Assembly: GCA_021234155.1 (NCBI GenBank)
Contig: JAJEKV010000014.1
Location: 4,357,563 to 4,421,562 of the forward strand
DNA from: Isoetes taiwanensis
Taxonomy: Eukaryota; Streptophyta; Lycopodiopsida; Isoetales; Isoetaceae
Length of the DNA: 64,000 bases
Direction: 5' to 3'
Made by a program: the position numbers and the translations under genes. The notes under the pieces were generated by a model. That model saw only the letters and a list, made by a program, of their open reading frames with translations, did not search any database and had not been told where the DNA came from. Below are positions 36,890 to 49,000 of the stretch, piece after piece (position 1 is the stretch's first letter; each line of letters begins with the position of its first letter).

Positions 36890-37745
36890 AGTCAAAACTA
36901 TGGTGCCCTACGCTATTCTTTTACAAGAGACAGGTTTTTGGCCTCTTCAATATTCTGCCATGAAGCCCCATCTCCACTACATCAGCAAGTTGCAGCACAT
37001 GATGATGATAGGTACCCTCTTCTCGCGCTTACTATGTCTGAATCTCCCCAGCGTTTGAAACGATGTTGGAAAGAGAACTGTAATGCATGGTTTGCCCGCT
37101 AGCCTATGCAATCAGAACACTGCATGGTGCTTGCTAGTTCTGATCCTGAGCTTTTGCAACAATATCTTGATGGTCATTTTTCTCAGAAGATGTGGGGTGC
37201 AGTTACATGTGGGGTGCAGTTACCTTAGCCCAAGTTAAAACTGGTCATTATCATGCACATATAAATCCCACTTTGGCATCAGGACCACAAGCGTATTTGC
37301 TCGCTTCTTTGTCCAGGAAAAGGCTTTTAGCTATTGCACCAATTTGCACAGGGTCCCACAAGCTACGGATTGAGATAGGTATATGGGAGTGGCTGCAATT
37401 ACCATGAGAAGCGAAATTATGTGCATGTTGTCAATTACAGGTTATTGAAGATGAAAGCCATACTCTGCTAAGATGTCCTGCTGTCAGGTTCTGTTAATTA
37501 ACTTTAGTTCCACGTTGCGCCATCAGTAGTCATCGCCTACTTATATTTTCTTCTTGCTTGTCTAGTATCATCATTACTACAAAGATTTTTCCCTTGGAAA
37601 CCTTTCGAGATAGGGGTTTTTTTAATCCTAGTTGTAACGGTTGTACTGGACGATTGTATGGGTCCCATGGCCTCTTGGTCTTCGTGGATGTTAAAAAATC
37701 TATTCTATTCTATTCTATTCTATTCTTTTCTTTTCTTTTCTATTC
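36890..37745 (+). mobile_element. RTE-like LINE, 5'-truncated copy 2
   Basis: The translation PQRLKRCWKENCNAWFAR (37049-37102) corresponds to the C-terminal RT region of copy 1, followed by pieces matching its last residues (VIEDESHTLLRCPA, 37440-37485). The 3' hairpin core (tttttcccttggaaacc and aggggttttttt) and gggtcccatggcc follow. The tail is TATTC/TTTTC repeats (37698-37745), unlike the other copies. Confidence 0.7.
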
Positions 37746-37888
37746 TCTAGAGTAAAATAGCTCATTGGATCAGCTTTCTCTGCTACTTTGTGGGCTAATT
37801 CTTTGTACATGTCTATATGTTTCTTAACAATAAGTTCCAATATATGAAAAGCATATTATCTGGAGTGCCATGTTAGATTATATTCAAA

Positions 37889-38976
37889 ATGTCTCTTCTC
37901 TTATGGGCATCTAGTGCATCTAGAAAGGCAAGGGTAGCAACTGCTTTACAGGTGTTGTCTGAAGGCAGTAAGGATGAGTTGTCCGCAATCTTGGACACAT
38001 TGAAAGCTCGACAGAGTCAGCTTCAACAACAATTGCCTCCAGATGATATATTTTACCAGTCTGACTGTCAGGATGTAGTTCAAGCTTCTGTATTCATGTG
38101 GTTGAGGTAGACCATCAAGCTCATATTAAGTGTGCTGAGAACATATCCTCATGTGCAGTCCTTGGTTATTTTACTGGTGGCTATTTGGATTTTTCACGGT
38201 TCCGTATTTGGTTATCTCGGCTTTTGAGACGCCTTCAGCTTCCTCCTTTTCAGTCCATCAAGTTGTTGGCGAAAAACTTTGTTCTTATTATGTTTGAAAG
38301 TAGTGATGCAGTGGACTCTTTGGTATCAAGAGGGATTGATCCGCTTGGTGGAGAGTATATGATGTATCAGTATTACTCTCCTGGTTTTACACCAGATATG
38401 GTTCGCGCATTAAGGATGCCTTGCTGGTTCTCGATACGTAATCTTCCTCCTGATCTAATGGCCCATCAATTTCTAGTTGCAATTGCAAATGGTCTTGGGG
38501 TTCATATCTCACATTCCATCATGAACGGTCCGAGGATTTGTGTCTCCGTGCCAGTGGACTCGGCTTTACCAGATTATATGGTGGTGAAAAGTGGGCCTTG
38601 GTATAAGAAGTTGGATCTTAAGCTTCTGAATGGTCCAGAATTAGCCCTTCTGTTTCCTGACAAGGAGGCTTTTGCTAGCTTTCGTCGAGGCACTCGTGCG
38701 TCTCAGGCATCTGTTCAACCTTCTTCTCAGGCTCAAGCTCCCGTTGTTACTTCTTCATCTATTCATGATCAACCTTTACCAGTTGTGTTGCATTCCTCAT
38801 CCATGGAAGGTGCTCTAATTCCAGTTTCGACAGTGTCATCCTTAGTGCCATCATCTGTACCTGTAGTTCATTCTTCTCTCCATGTTGATGCTTCTTCCTC
38901 TCATGTTTCTGAGGTTGTTATGACTGATGGTCCTAATCTTCTGTGTGCAAAAGAGTCATGGCAGCAGGTCAATTAG
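37889..38976 (+). pseudogene. L1-like LINE ORF1 with DUF4283-type domain
   Basis: The first reading (37889-38110) has a short coiled coil (KDELSAILDTLKARQSQLQQ). A frame change near 38100 leads to a 293-residue stretch: LGYFTGGYLDFSRFRIWLSR, LLAKNFVLIMFESSDAVDSL, MPCWFSIRNLPPDLMAHQFL. This is the DUF4283 pattern of plant L1 ORF1/gag proteins, which bind element RNA. A Ser/Val-rich tail follows, with no zinc knuckle. ORF2 is missing, and the unit ends in poly(A) at 39267-39292, so it resembles an internally deleted or ORF1-only retrocopy. Confidence 0.65.
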
Positions 38977-39266
38977 AAGAAGGCGGCGAGGAAGAAATCT
39001 GTTATGTCATCTCACGAGGCTATCCCGCCTCGTTCTATTCAGTGGTATGATAATTTGATGTCTGTTGATGATCATCTCGATGTGGTAGACCATGTTGATT
39101 GTGATGAGGCCATTAAACGCCTCAAGGTGGCACAAGGAGTTTGAGTATATACTGTGTATGGGTGGTTTTGCTTAGTGGACTATTTCGTCCTCTAGGTTTT
39201 GAGTCCCATGTCACAAGTCCCTTGTATGTATCTTGATTTTTCTTGATAATAGATTGTCGTCCTTCA

Positions 39267-39292
39267 AAAAAAAAAAAAAAAAAAAAAAAAAC
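39267..39292 (+). other. Poly(A) tail of the L1-like element
   Basis: A run of A follows attgtcgtccttc. The same word with its own A-run occurs on the minus strand at about 61057-61085 (ttttttgaaggacgacaaac), so the two share one 3' end. Confidence 0.75.
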
Positions 39293-40389
39293 ACTTTGTA
39301 ATTTATATCCTTTATTCTGCAGGCACTTCTGTTACTAAATTTTCAAATCCAAATGCGGATTGGAGTTACATTCCAATCTACTCATGAAAATCACAGAGAG
39401 AACACAAGTTGTTGTAGATAAAAGAACTCTTATATCATACAAAATGTTATATCCTTCATTCAAGCGACCATGCGGAGCATTGTCTATACTTTATATTTTG
39501 TACTGTGTGAAATTGGACAGTCTGAAGATACTGGCTCTTCAATCCAACTAAAAGGCAAGTGAAATAATATTCATCTCCTAGATTTTTTTCTTGGGACTAT
39601 TTTTTGAAGCCTCAAAGGGAGCCTTTTTCATATCTTCAAGTGGATTCCTAAACCTAGTACTACTATTTTTGTTGGATGCATTGACATGTTTGCCAACTAT
39701 GCAGTCTGTCAAGCTTATTTGGATAATGGCTACTGGTCAGACCATGAGACCATAAGAACTGCTCACATTTCTTTATAATGCAACAAATGGCAACCATATT
39801 TGATCTGCACATGGTTCAAAAGCTTGTGCAAGCATCACAATGTCTAAGACTCTTTTGCATGGGTTCAATGAGTATGAGGAGCAGATATTCAAAGGTAGCT
39901 TAGATCCTTAGAAAGATTCATATGACAAGGATGAACTAGAACTGTTTGTCTTCCTTTTGTAAAACTGTTATTTCATATTTGAAAGTACATTTTTATTGTA
40001 AGGACATCTTCAACGGAATAGACATCTACAACTTGGATAAATGTGTTTGCTATACACAGATCTGCTGAAAGAAGGGCATGATTTGTTTAGGAAAGGGCTC
40101 CTTTATAAAGCAGTGCTGGTATTAAAAGCTAAAGTGTTGAAGAATCTACAAGGTGCAGAGATGTGGGGTTTGCAAGTAACGATTACTTCTAGAAAACGAT
40201 GATGAACAGATAAATTATTTATACAGAACGGCTTATGCAATACATAGATGAATGTCCTCCTGTCACTCTTCCTCCAGAAATGAAGCTGATACGTTTCAAG
40301 TATGTGCACTTGACATATATAGAGAGAGAGAAATAACATCAAGTTAGCAAAGTTGTAATTATATATAGCATTAAGCTCATAAATTAAGG
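39293..40389. other. Intergenic, nothing recognised
   Basis: AT-rich sequence with short frames only. Confidence 0.5.
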
Positions 40390-41056
40390 CATGGACTAGA
40401 GAAATATCAAAGTTTGTAACTATCATCAAAAATACGAAAACCTCCAAAACATATTAATTATTGGTCTTATGCAAATCAAAACCTTAATTATTACATACTT
40501 ATCTATGAGAAAGTAGCTATTGCTAGTAGAGCGTGATCTAATAAGCCACTTTTAATCCCGTAGATTCCACTATTCCGATTACTCTATTGGACCTTAAAAT
40601 ACTGCCAAACTACGCATATATGTATCATGAGGAAGAGTGGTCTTAATCCAAAAGAACTTGTGCTATTGACATTATGTTTTACTCAATATCGTTATTTTGC
40701 TGGCAGTAGTATTGTTGACATGTTCATAAAGAAAAGTATAGACATTGGGAATGATGACCTAATGCAAGGCACAACAACAGATGAATCATGGACTAGAGAA
40801 ATATCAAAGTTTATAACTATCATCTCAAATATGAAAACCTCCAAGACATATGTAATTATTGGTCTTATGCAAACTAAAACCTTAACTATCACACACTTAT
40901 CTATGAGAAAGTAGCTATTGCTAGCAGAGCACGATCTAATAAGCCACTTTTGGTCCCATAGATTCTGCTATTCCAATTACTTTTATTGGACCTTAAAACA
41001 CTACCAAACTACCTATATGTATCTTTAAGAAGAGTGGTCTGGATTAATCCAAAAGA
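40390..41056 (+). repeat. Tandem repeat, 407-bp unit, interrupted by the 41057 transposon
   Basis: Unit 1 spans 40390-40796. Unit 2 starts at 40797 and is cut at 41056, resuming at 50827 and ending near 50961. Unit 1 reads through the insertion point (aatccaaaagaacttgtgct), so it is an internal empty-site reference for the transposon. Confidence 0.85.
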
Positions 41057-41092
41057 AACAAGGTGACGGATCAATCGCACTAATGACCTGTA
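41057..41092 (+). repeat. Left terminal inverted repeat with hairpin
   Basis: It pairs with 50791-50826. AATCGCACTA (41073-41082) and TAGTGCGATT (41091-41100) also form a perfect 10-bp stem around atgacctg, so the tip can fold on itself. At the right end the equivalent positions give a direct repeat of tgcactaat instead. Confidence 0.9.
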
Positions 41093-41631
41093 GTGCGATT
41101 GCGTCCAAAAAAGATTCCTTTTTCAAAAAACCCCAAAATTTGGTACTTTTGGCATATCTTAAGAAAACATTTAGATAAACGGTCCTTTGACCTTAAAAAA
41201 AGTGCATTTTTTAGAACAAACAAACAAAGTACAACATTTATAATTAAAAGGAGGTTGTTTTTGGTAGTATTTTAAACGCTTTTGCACTTGACCTGGGCGC
41301 ACATACACACAAACACAATACTAAGAACAGTTAGAAGCATCAAAGAAATTGCAAAAAATGATACAAGGCCAAAATATGATGTAAAATAGATAAGAATGTC
41401 TATGCGCGCATAGACATGCACCCTGTTTAAACAAGCCACATTTTAAAAAAGTCATCATTTAAGTGCAAATAATGATACAAGGGCGTTTTCATCCAAAGTG
41501 TAGTTTAAAGAAGAAAGGCATGTCTATGCGCGCATAGACATGCTCCCCTTTTTTAACAGACGATTTCTTTTTCAAAGTCAATATTTAAAAATAAATGTTA
41601 TTTTTTTCAGTTTATAATCAGACACACAATT

Positions 41632-42818
41632 TTAAATGTCATGGGGGACCTCCTTATCATTAAGGGGTTCATCATCGGAAACATTGTGTTCTTCACCGTT
41701 GTTCGGATCCGTTTCTTCCTCCTCTTCCTCTTCCTCTTCCTCTTCCGGTTGTTTTTCCACCTCAGGTTCTTTATCTACCACTGGCATCAACTCAACATAC
41801 TCCGCTTGGTGATCAGTGTTGCCTGATGCAGGCATCTGTGGCTCTGAACTGCTTATTCCTGCTTGATCGCCACCGTCCTTCACACCCACTTCTTGTTTCT
41901 CATCAGGCAAGTTCATTAAAGAACATATCCTGGACTTAATGAAAGCAACACTATCAGAATCATACTCCACTGCAACACAGTTACGACCCTTCCTCAAAGC
42001 ACATGAAATGGTCGTGCCAGAGCCCGAAAATGCATCCACAACCCAGTCTCCTGGTTGTGAAAACATTTCCAGAAGCCTGTTGATTAGCTGCTGGGGCTTC
42101 TGGTACGGGTTGACAATGCGACCCTGGTGAACTGGGTCGGTCAACTTCTGTGTAACTGCAGGGAGGTGGAAGACATTTCGGTAGTCCATTCCCTGTGTGT
42201 TGTAGTGTTGTAAGGTCCTGGTGCCTAGTGTGCTGTGGTAACCGATGTGAATCTGTTCAAATACGTTTATAAGTCTAGCACCCCCACCATGGCCACGGAT
42301 GTTGGTCTTCACCCTGTAAAACAAATGAAAGAAGTCAGAGACAATTACGGACACCAAGTTTAAAAGAGATGCAGACTTACCATATCGCGGTTCGAATCCA
42401 AAGATTGCAAGTGTTCCTTCAAATAAGGCTTGAACCAAGCCGGCTTGGTTGGTGGAGTGAAAGACAACGATCCTCCACAAAGGTGCTGTGTTTAGCTTTA
42501 CCAGCCGTTTGACAAAAGAGTCAAACTCTGCGTACTTAAAAGGCGCGTCGTCACCTCGGCTGTCAGGCAACTTAAACCCGTAGGGTATGTCAGCAATGAT
42601 CAAGGAGTAGTCACCAGGTTTCAACACTCTGTCTATCTTCACACAATCCCCCTGGTAGACTTGGTAGAGACAGTGGTGGCCAAATTCATCAAAATTCTCA
42701 AAAGCATCCGGTACAATCGCCTGATCGGCCTCTTGTACCCTTTTCAACTTGGCTCTTTCATCTTTTGCTTGCTTCACCAAAGTCAAGAAACCTGGTGGTA
42801 CCGGGTCTTTTTTTCTCT
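41632..42818 (-). CDS. Beta-class amino-DNA-methyltransferase (N6-adenine or N4-cytosine)
   Basis: This is the 3' part of a multi-exon minus-strand gene. The exon starts after the acceptor ttatcttgcag near 42818. YQGDCVKIDRVL precedes catalytic motif IV, ADIPYGF (42574-42594). NPYQKPQQLINRLLE is followed by motif I, VVDAFSGSGTT (near 42011-42045), and AVEYD. Motif IV before motif I defines beta-class methylases, which move a methyl group from S-adenosylmethionine to an exocyclic amine of DNA. An acidic tail (Glu-run) ends at 41632. A 67-nt segment (42317-42383) has GT...AG borders but its removal shifts frame; it reads open if retained. Similar enzymes are bacterial or phage; eukaryotic captures (bdelloid N4CMT, Marchantia DN4MT) are known. 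Confidence 0.8.
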
Positions 42819-43301
42819 GCAAGATAAAAAGAAAGTGAGTACACTGCAACTCCATGCGTGCATGGCAAGGCAGCATCAAGTTTGCTGTGCACGCACAACA
42901 AAGATTTAGTTTTGTCCATGCGCGCATAGACAAAACTGAGGTTTTGCTATGCACGCATAGCAAAACCTAAACTTTGTCAATGCGCGCATGGACAAAACTA
43001 AATCTTTTGCCGTATGCGTGCATAGCAAAGACTTCGGCTTTTGTCTATCGCCAAGATAGACAAATGGTAAGATGCAAGATAAAAAGCAAGCAAATACTTA
43101 CCCAGTTAGTAAAATTTGAGGCAAATTGTTTTATCTTCTCATCGGACGAGGAAATAGGGTACAGCTCCTGAACTTTTTCCCAAGTGTCGCAATTTAAATG
43201 GAGCATTAGTTGTTGCTAGTTGTAGCACAATCTTTTTTGCTGCAAAAAATGATGTCGATCACACAGACAAAACCTACAAATGTAAGTGACAGAGTACTTA
43301 C

Positions 43302-45599
43302 TGTTTAAACTCGTGCTGCATTTCTTCTAAGGTGAACTGCCCGTCGACAACTTTTTGCAGAACCTCGCAAACTTTGTCCATGTTTTTGAGGCCCTGCATT
43401 TCCCTCCAAGGCATCACACTCATATCCTTTTGTTTGGAGGGCTCTCCCCTTTTTCTTTTTGTCTCAGGCTTCTTCCCCTTTGTCTTCAAGGTACCGTCCG
43501 CATACATATCAAAAATTTTCTCCTGCAGATCCCAAATCTGTGGTGCACACACAAAAAAGATTGAGTGTCTATGCGCGCATGGAGTAAGGTGAGATTCAAA
43601 CACAACAACTAGGGAAACTTACCCGGCCGTGCCTGAAGGCTAGCTGAAACAGATTGTCGTATTTAATCAATGAAGTCCTGGCATCTTTTTGATCGTAAGT
43701 CAAACAACACTCAATTGCACATTGCTCCTTTAAAGCGAGATAAGCGTCTGGATCATCCTTTATGTCTTTCTTTCCGGGGTTCTCTGCCCTATAATTATCA
43801 TATTCTCTGTGCATAAATTTAATTTTATCTGGCAAGCTCATGCTCAACCTGTAGTCGTTGTCTACGTTGTGGCTCATAGCAAGCAGTTTTGCTTCAGCGT
43901 CAGTTACACCAACGTAGACGACAGCGTAGAGAGATGAGAAGATTGCTTGCTTGAGTTCTTTCCAATTCTGCCTTTTTGCCTTAAATGTGTGTGTTCCACC
44001 AATCACAATGTACATGTAATTGTCAGCCTCTTCTTTCTTAAATTCTTCCAAGGTTTTATAGTACTTAGGGTCGACAATCACTATGTGTGGGGACACAGTT
44101 GCATTCGACCTGGCCCTGATTCTCTCTTTTAAGGCCGCCAGGTGGTTCGGATAAATCTTTCTTACCTGCAATGACCTGTTACCCTGAGGATCCTTTGGGC
44201 ACAACTTCACTCTATCAATCTGTAAATGCATAATGCCAGGCACCCGGCACCTCTTCTCAATGTCCTCCAGCATTTTGGAGGCCTCGTCCTTGCCCTTTGA
44301 GGCTATCTTCGTGCCGGGTCCTTGGGGCAAGTTACACTTCGAAGACTCCCCCTTTTCTGACTTCTTCGGCTTCCCCTTGACTTTGAATTCAGGCTCTGTT
44401 CCGGTCACAATGCTTGCTTTCCGCCAGTCCGCTGCCGTCTTTTTTTTCTTCTTTTTTGGCAAAACCAGTTCTTCCTCCTCCGAACTCTCCGTCTGTTCCA
44501 CCTCTTCTCCCTTTGGCTCTACCCCTTGCTCTACATCTGGATCTACCTCTGGCTCTACCTCTGGCTCTACCTCTGGCTCTCCCATTTCTGCTTCACCCAC
44601 CGCCTTTGGGTTCAAGAGTGGATCCTTGCACTTAAGCATCAGGTTCAAGTTTTTACGACAAGATCCCCGCAAAAAAAGTTAGAAAAACCCTATGCGCGCA
44701 TAGACAAACAAAAGTACTTACCTTTTCTTGCTTGAAACAAGCCTGTATGAATTCTTGGGCGTTCTCATTCGCGGACATACTCAGTCTAAAAAACATCGGG
44801 TCAACTAAGTACGTGGTGTCTTCTCCCTTTACGGTGGTGGTGATCGTTATTGTAGCCATGCCGAAAAGTTGAATTTCGGTGATTCTGCCACACTTCTTAA
44901 AATCTGATCCGGTCAACTTCGACTTTGGCAAGGAAGATTTCGTGGCAATGTACAGATACACATAGTGCCGTGTCTGGGGATATTCACCACCTCTAATGAT
45001 TAACCATTGACAGTTCCTACAGAAGAGAGAACCGCCATCATTGCGGGTCCACGCTTGCGGTGGTAAAGGTAGGGAGCTTCAGGAGCGGCACATCCTCGAG
45101 AAGGCTTTACGCCTTTGGGTTTCTTCCTCTGAAAATATAAAGTACAAATGAGTCGAAAAATAAAGAATGCTACAAAACAAAAGCGAGACTAAGTAAAGAG
45201 TGAAAACAAAAACATAATAAACCTATGCGCGCATAGACACACTAGGTTGTTGTCTAATGACAAGTAGACAAAATACCTATTGTGTCTATGCGTGCATAGA
45301 CATAAATGGTTTTTTGTCTATGCATGCATAGACAAAAACCTAGGGTATCTATGCGAGCATAGACACCTTAAGTTTTTGTCTCTGCGTGCAAGGACAAAAA
45401 AGAATTGTGTCTATGCGCGCATAGACACAACACTAGCAACTACCTACATATTTGCCTAAAATACAAAAATATACGAACAAATATCTAAAAAGTAGTGCAA
45501 CTAACCTATTTTTCATTTTCCACACAAGCTAACAACATCTAAAAAATGCAACAAACTAATTCTAAAAATAGGCAGGAAAACCGTACCTTGAACCTGCCA
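43302..45599 (-). CDS. ParB-like domain region, probably N-terminal half of the methylase gene
   Basis: Likely exons are 45599-45586 (MAGSR), a Cys-containing exon from about 45128 to 44722 (FCRNCQWLIIRGGEYPQTRH, then a beta-rich segment), 44634-43623 and 43537-43302, with gtaagt donors at the last three. The large exon has an acidic repeat (EPEVEPEVEPEVDPD), a basic run, then the ParB-like domain: IDRVKLCPKDPQGNRSLQVR, YIVIGGTHTFKAKRQ (ParB GxH pattern) and AKLLAMSHNVDNDYRLSMSL. In bacteria ParB-like domains are often fused to DNA methylases, which supports one gene with 41632-42818. Frame problems near 45050 and a TAG in a small exon near 43205 leave the splicing unresolved. Confidence 0.65.
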
Positions 45600-45828
45600 T
45601 TTCAGCGAGTGCTATACAGAGTTGTATGGAGATGTTCTGCAAACTTGGGAGAAGAGAACTCGAAGGCGAAGCGAGGCGGAGCGGCTGGCGCCTAGAAGCA
45701 AGGTATCTATGTGAGAAATTATTTATACTCCGTATTCGTAGTTGCAGTTTTCGTATGGAAAGATACATGGACCGTATATTTTTTTCCCATGGGGTTGCTT
45801 ATAGTACTAGTGCCGTCTATGCGCGCAT

Positions 45829-46026
45829 AGGCAACTGAGTAGACTTATGTTTATTTACTGAACCTATGCGTGCATAGTATTTGTTTCCTAATCCCATGCG
45901 TGCTTAGGATTTGTTTAGGCCATCTATGCGCCATAGATAGGCAACTGAGTAGACTTATGTTTATTTACTGAACCTATGCGTGCATAGTATTTGTTTGCTA
46001 ATCCCATGCGTGCTTAGGATTTGTTA
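45829..46026 (+). repeat. 110-bp tandem duplication with palindromes
   Basis: The segment ggcaactgagtagactta onward is repeated at 45831 and 45941, each with ctatgcgtgcatag and catgcgtgcttagg. It lies between the divergent genes, where promoters would be expected. Confidence 0.85.
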
Positions 46027-46036
46027 AGTGGAATGT

Positions 46037-49000
46037 ATGGGATTGCTCAGTGGATTGTCAGTGGACTTGCTTGTTAGCAACCGTGCCGAAGTTTTTATTC
46101 TGTACAAGTAAGTCTTACACAAGCTGCTTTTGTCTTGCAGCAAAACATGTCGACACGGTGATCCATGTTAAGCCGAAGTCCACGACATTTTGTTTTAGCT
46201 TGCACGGTGGTAAGTTCTCGCTCTCCCTCACCTCCACAAGACATTACAAATCGTGGCAAGAATCCTCAAGAAGAAATGGAGGAGTCTCCGCCCCCCGCAC
46301 ATTTGATCCGCCCCTCTTCCACATTTGTCACTCCTTCACCCACTCACATAATACGCCGCCGTGTAAATTTAGAACTCCTTCGCCAAAAACTTTCCACCAA
46401 GGCAAATATTCTCCATCTCCTTCATCGCAGGCACTGAAAATGGGAGGTCCTTCTCTTTTTGATACACCTTCTCCTTTACAAGGAGCACATCAACCCCGTG
46501 TTAGCCCGGGGCCCACAGCTCTACCTGCGTTCCCAGCTGCCCCTGAAAAAGTGCAGACTCATTGCCTCCATTCGCCGCAGTGCCCACCATCTTCGCGAGA
46601 TCGGTGCGGGTGGATTGGGGAGCCCCGCCAGACAAAGCTCTGTCGCTTTGTCAAACGGGTGCCATTGAGGATGAGTCTCACACTTTCCGAAGTTGCCCAA
46701 ATTGGGTCAGTCCGGGGCGCCAGCACGCTCCCTTAGTGCGGCTGGACTTGCCCTTGCATTTGCGATGAACACACCGTCGATCGTGCCCGGGGGTCGCGTA
46801 CATTCAGAGAGGTAATCTTGGACTGCGAGGTCACATTTGCCCCCGCCTGGCTGCCCGCTAATTAGGCACTACGGGTGTGGTGTATGACTATATATATTTG
46901 GGTGTTTCTGCATTTTATATGTTAGTCAGCAGGCTGATTGCTGCCACGGTTTTTCCCTCGAAAACCCTTCCGGGCGGGGTTTTTAACCCGGCAAAATCCG
47001 CTTTGTCGCTTTTTGTATTGGGTCCCATAGACCGATTGGTCTCCGTGGACGATAAAAGTACCTTCCTTCCTTCCTTCCTTCCTTCCTTTTAAGGAGCTCG
47101 AACAAACACTGGAGGATATTTCGCGTTACGCTAGGCAGATTCCACAACGAAGTAAGGGACCTTCTCTGGCAGAGAGGGTTGAAGAGGAAGATATCTCCAC
47201 GCTGAGAAGAAAAAATCAAGGACACTATTTCCACGGTCATTCTCCACTTTGCTCAACCTAATTAAGTGACGCCGAGGTTCGTACACCAGCCGTCATAACA
47301 AGCGAGTACCACAAGAGAGCCCTCCTTTGCAAGATCTAGCTTTTAAGAATCCCTACAAAGCCAGAAAGAGATTTAAAAGGGATCCTTTAAAAAAAGTTTT
47401 TCGTACAGTGTTACGGAACAAGCTCATGGGCTTGAAATATCTGAGGCCTTTAAGGAGGCTAACCTGTTGTCAGAAAAAATGTTTGCAGTCCTTCACATTT
47501 TCTGCCATAAGGAACGCAAGGCATAGCTTTCACATCAATGACCGGGGTGACCAGAAGCTTACCCTCGCTATTAACGCCGCCGAAGACGGAGACAACTTTT
47601 CTTACTACATGATGAGGAAAACTGTTTGTCAACTAGCTTTCAAAAGCATACATGCCTTAGGTAGCCGGCGAATGGCTAGAGTGCAGAAACGCTTGGATTT
47701 GAATCCACGTATTGATGACTACTGTCACCCAAAAAAAATAGTTGGCATGTACTGTTTAGAAGCGAAGGCTTGGCTTGTGGATTTCTTTGACAAGAATTGC
47801 GAAAGGTTGCCAAACAAATTCGGTTTATCATCTAATGGATAGCTTTTGCAAGAAAGAGGTCTATTCCTTGTACAAAGATCTCTTCCGTGCTTGGGACGAA
47901 GTTCATTTCTTACTCCTACTTCCTTCCGGTTGTGGAAGCGGAATTTAACCTCGTTAGGATTCAAGAGACACAGTTTTCCGTCTGCGCGCCTCGTTCTCTT
48001 TTGAAGGAGAAGAGATCTCGACTAAGGTTCCCGCAGAGAGAAGTAAGTACCCACGTTCATGTTTACCTACACGCACAATCAATGTTTTCATCGATCATGC
48101 TGGCTTAGTCAAAAAATCAATCTTGTCTATCGCGCCGATAGGGAAGAGTGTTTTTGTCTATGCGTGCATGGGCAAAGAAACAAGGTTTGCACCCGGTTGG
48201 TCTTCATGTCCACTTTCGAGCAAAGTGTCCTGTCTATGCGGCGCATAAGCATAGGACACCGATTTTAGCGATCTGTTTAAGTAAACCGACAAAGCTTCTC
48301 ATTTTGTTGCTTGATCAAATTTCGCGAAGACTCCAAGAGCACGAGAGGCTCGGGTTTAGAGAGAAGGAAACTTGCGAAGCATCGAAAAAAATCAAAACAA
48401 TCTGGAGAAGCCATTACAGTATATGTCTGTTGTGATTGATGGCATGGACCAGAAAAAGACAAACCTGTCTCACTTTGTGAATGTTCCTAAAGAGTTACCG
48501 GAAGCGGATTTTTTGAGGTTGCATTTAGTTGGCGCCCTGATTTTTAATTGTGGTGAACTGCAGAGTTTACTTGACTTACCCAAACATTCATGGTGATCCT
48601 AACCTTCTTGGACAATTCTTAACAAGATATTGTCGGCAAAAGAAAAGCTACCTCCGGTTTTTTATGTGCAAATTGGACAATACCACCGGAGAAACAAAAA
48701 CCGTGTATTCTTTGCTTTACGTGCTATCTTTGGTAGAGCTTGGCATATTTAGGAAGGTTAAAGTGGGCTTTCTTCTAGTGGGTCACACACATGACCAGAT
48801 CGACCAGATGTTCAGTCGCTTTTCGGTGAGACTCCGCAGAAAAAAAGCTTTCTGTCTTGACTCCTTGTTGGAAGTGATTGAACAATCTTACAATCCAGAA
48901 CCGGTTATCGAGGTCTTAGCCGAGACTATCGATTTCCGTGAATTTGTTTTTCAAAAACAGTCTACTTCAGGTCCTGCCATCCACCCGCTAAATAATTTGA

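Noticed and set aside
44233-44682. Plus-strand frames opposite the ParB-like exon
   Set aside because: They arise from the acidic repeat and Lys run of the minus-strand gene read backwards; they show no independent support.
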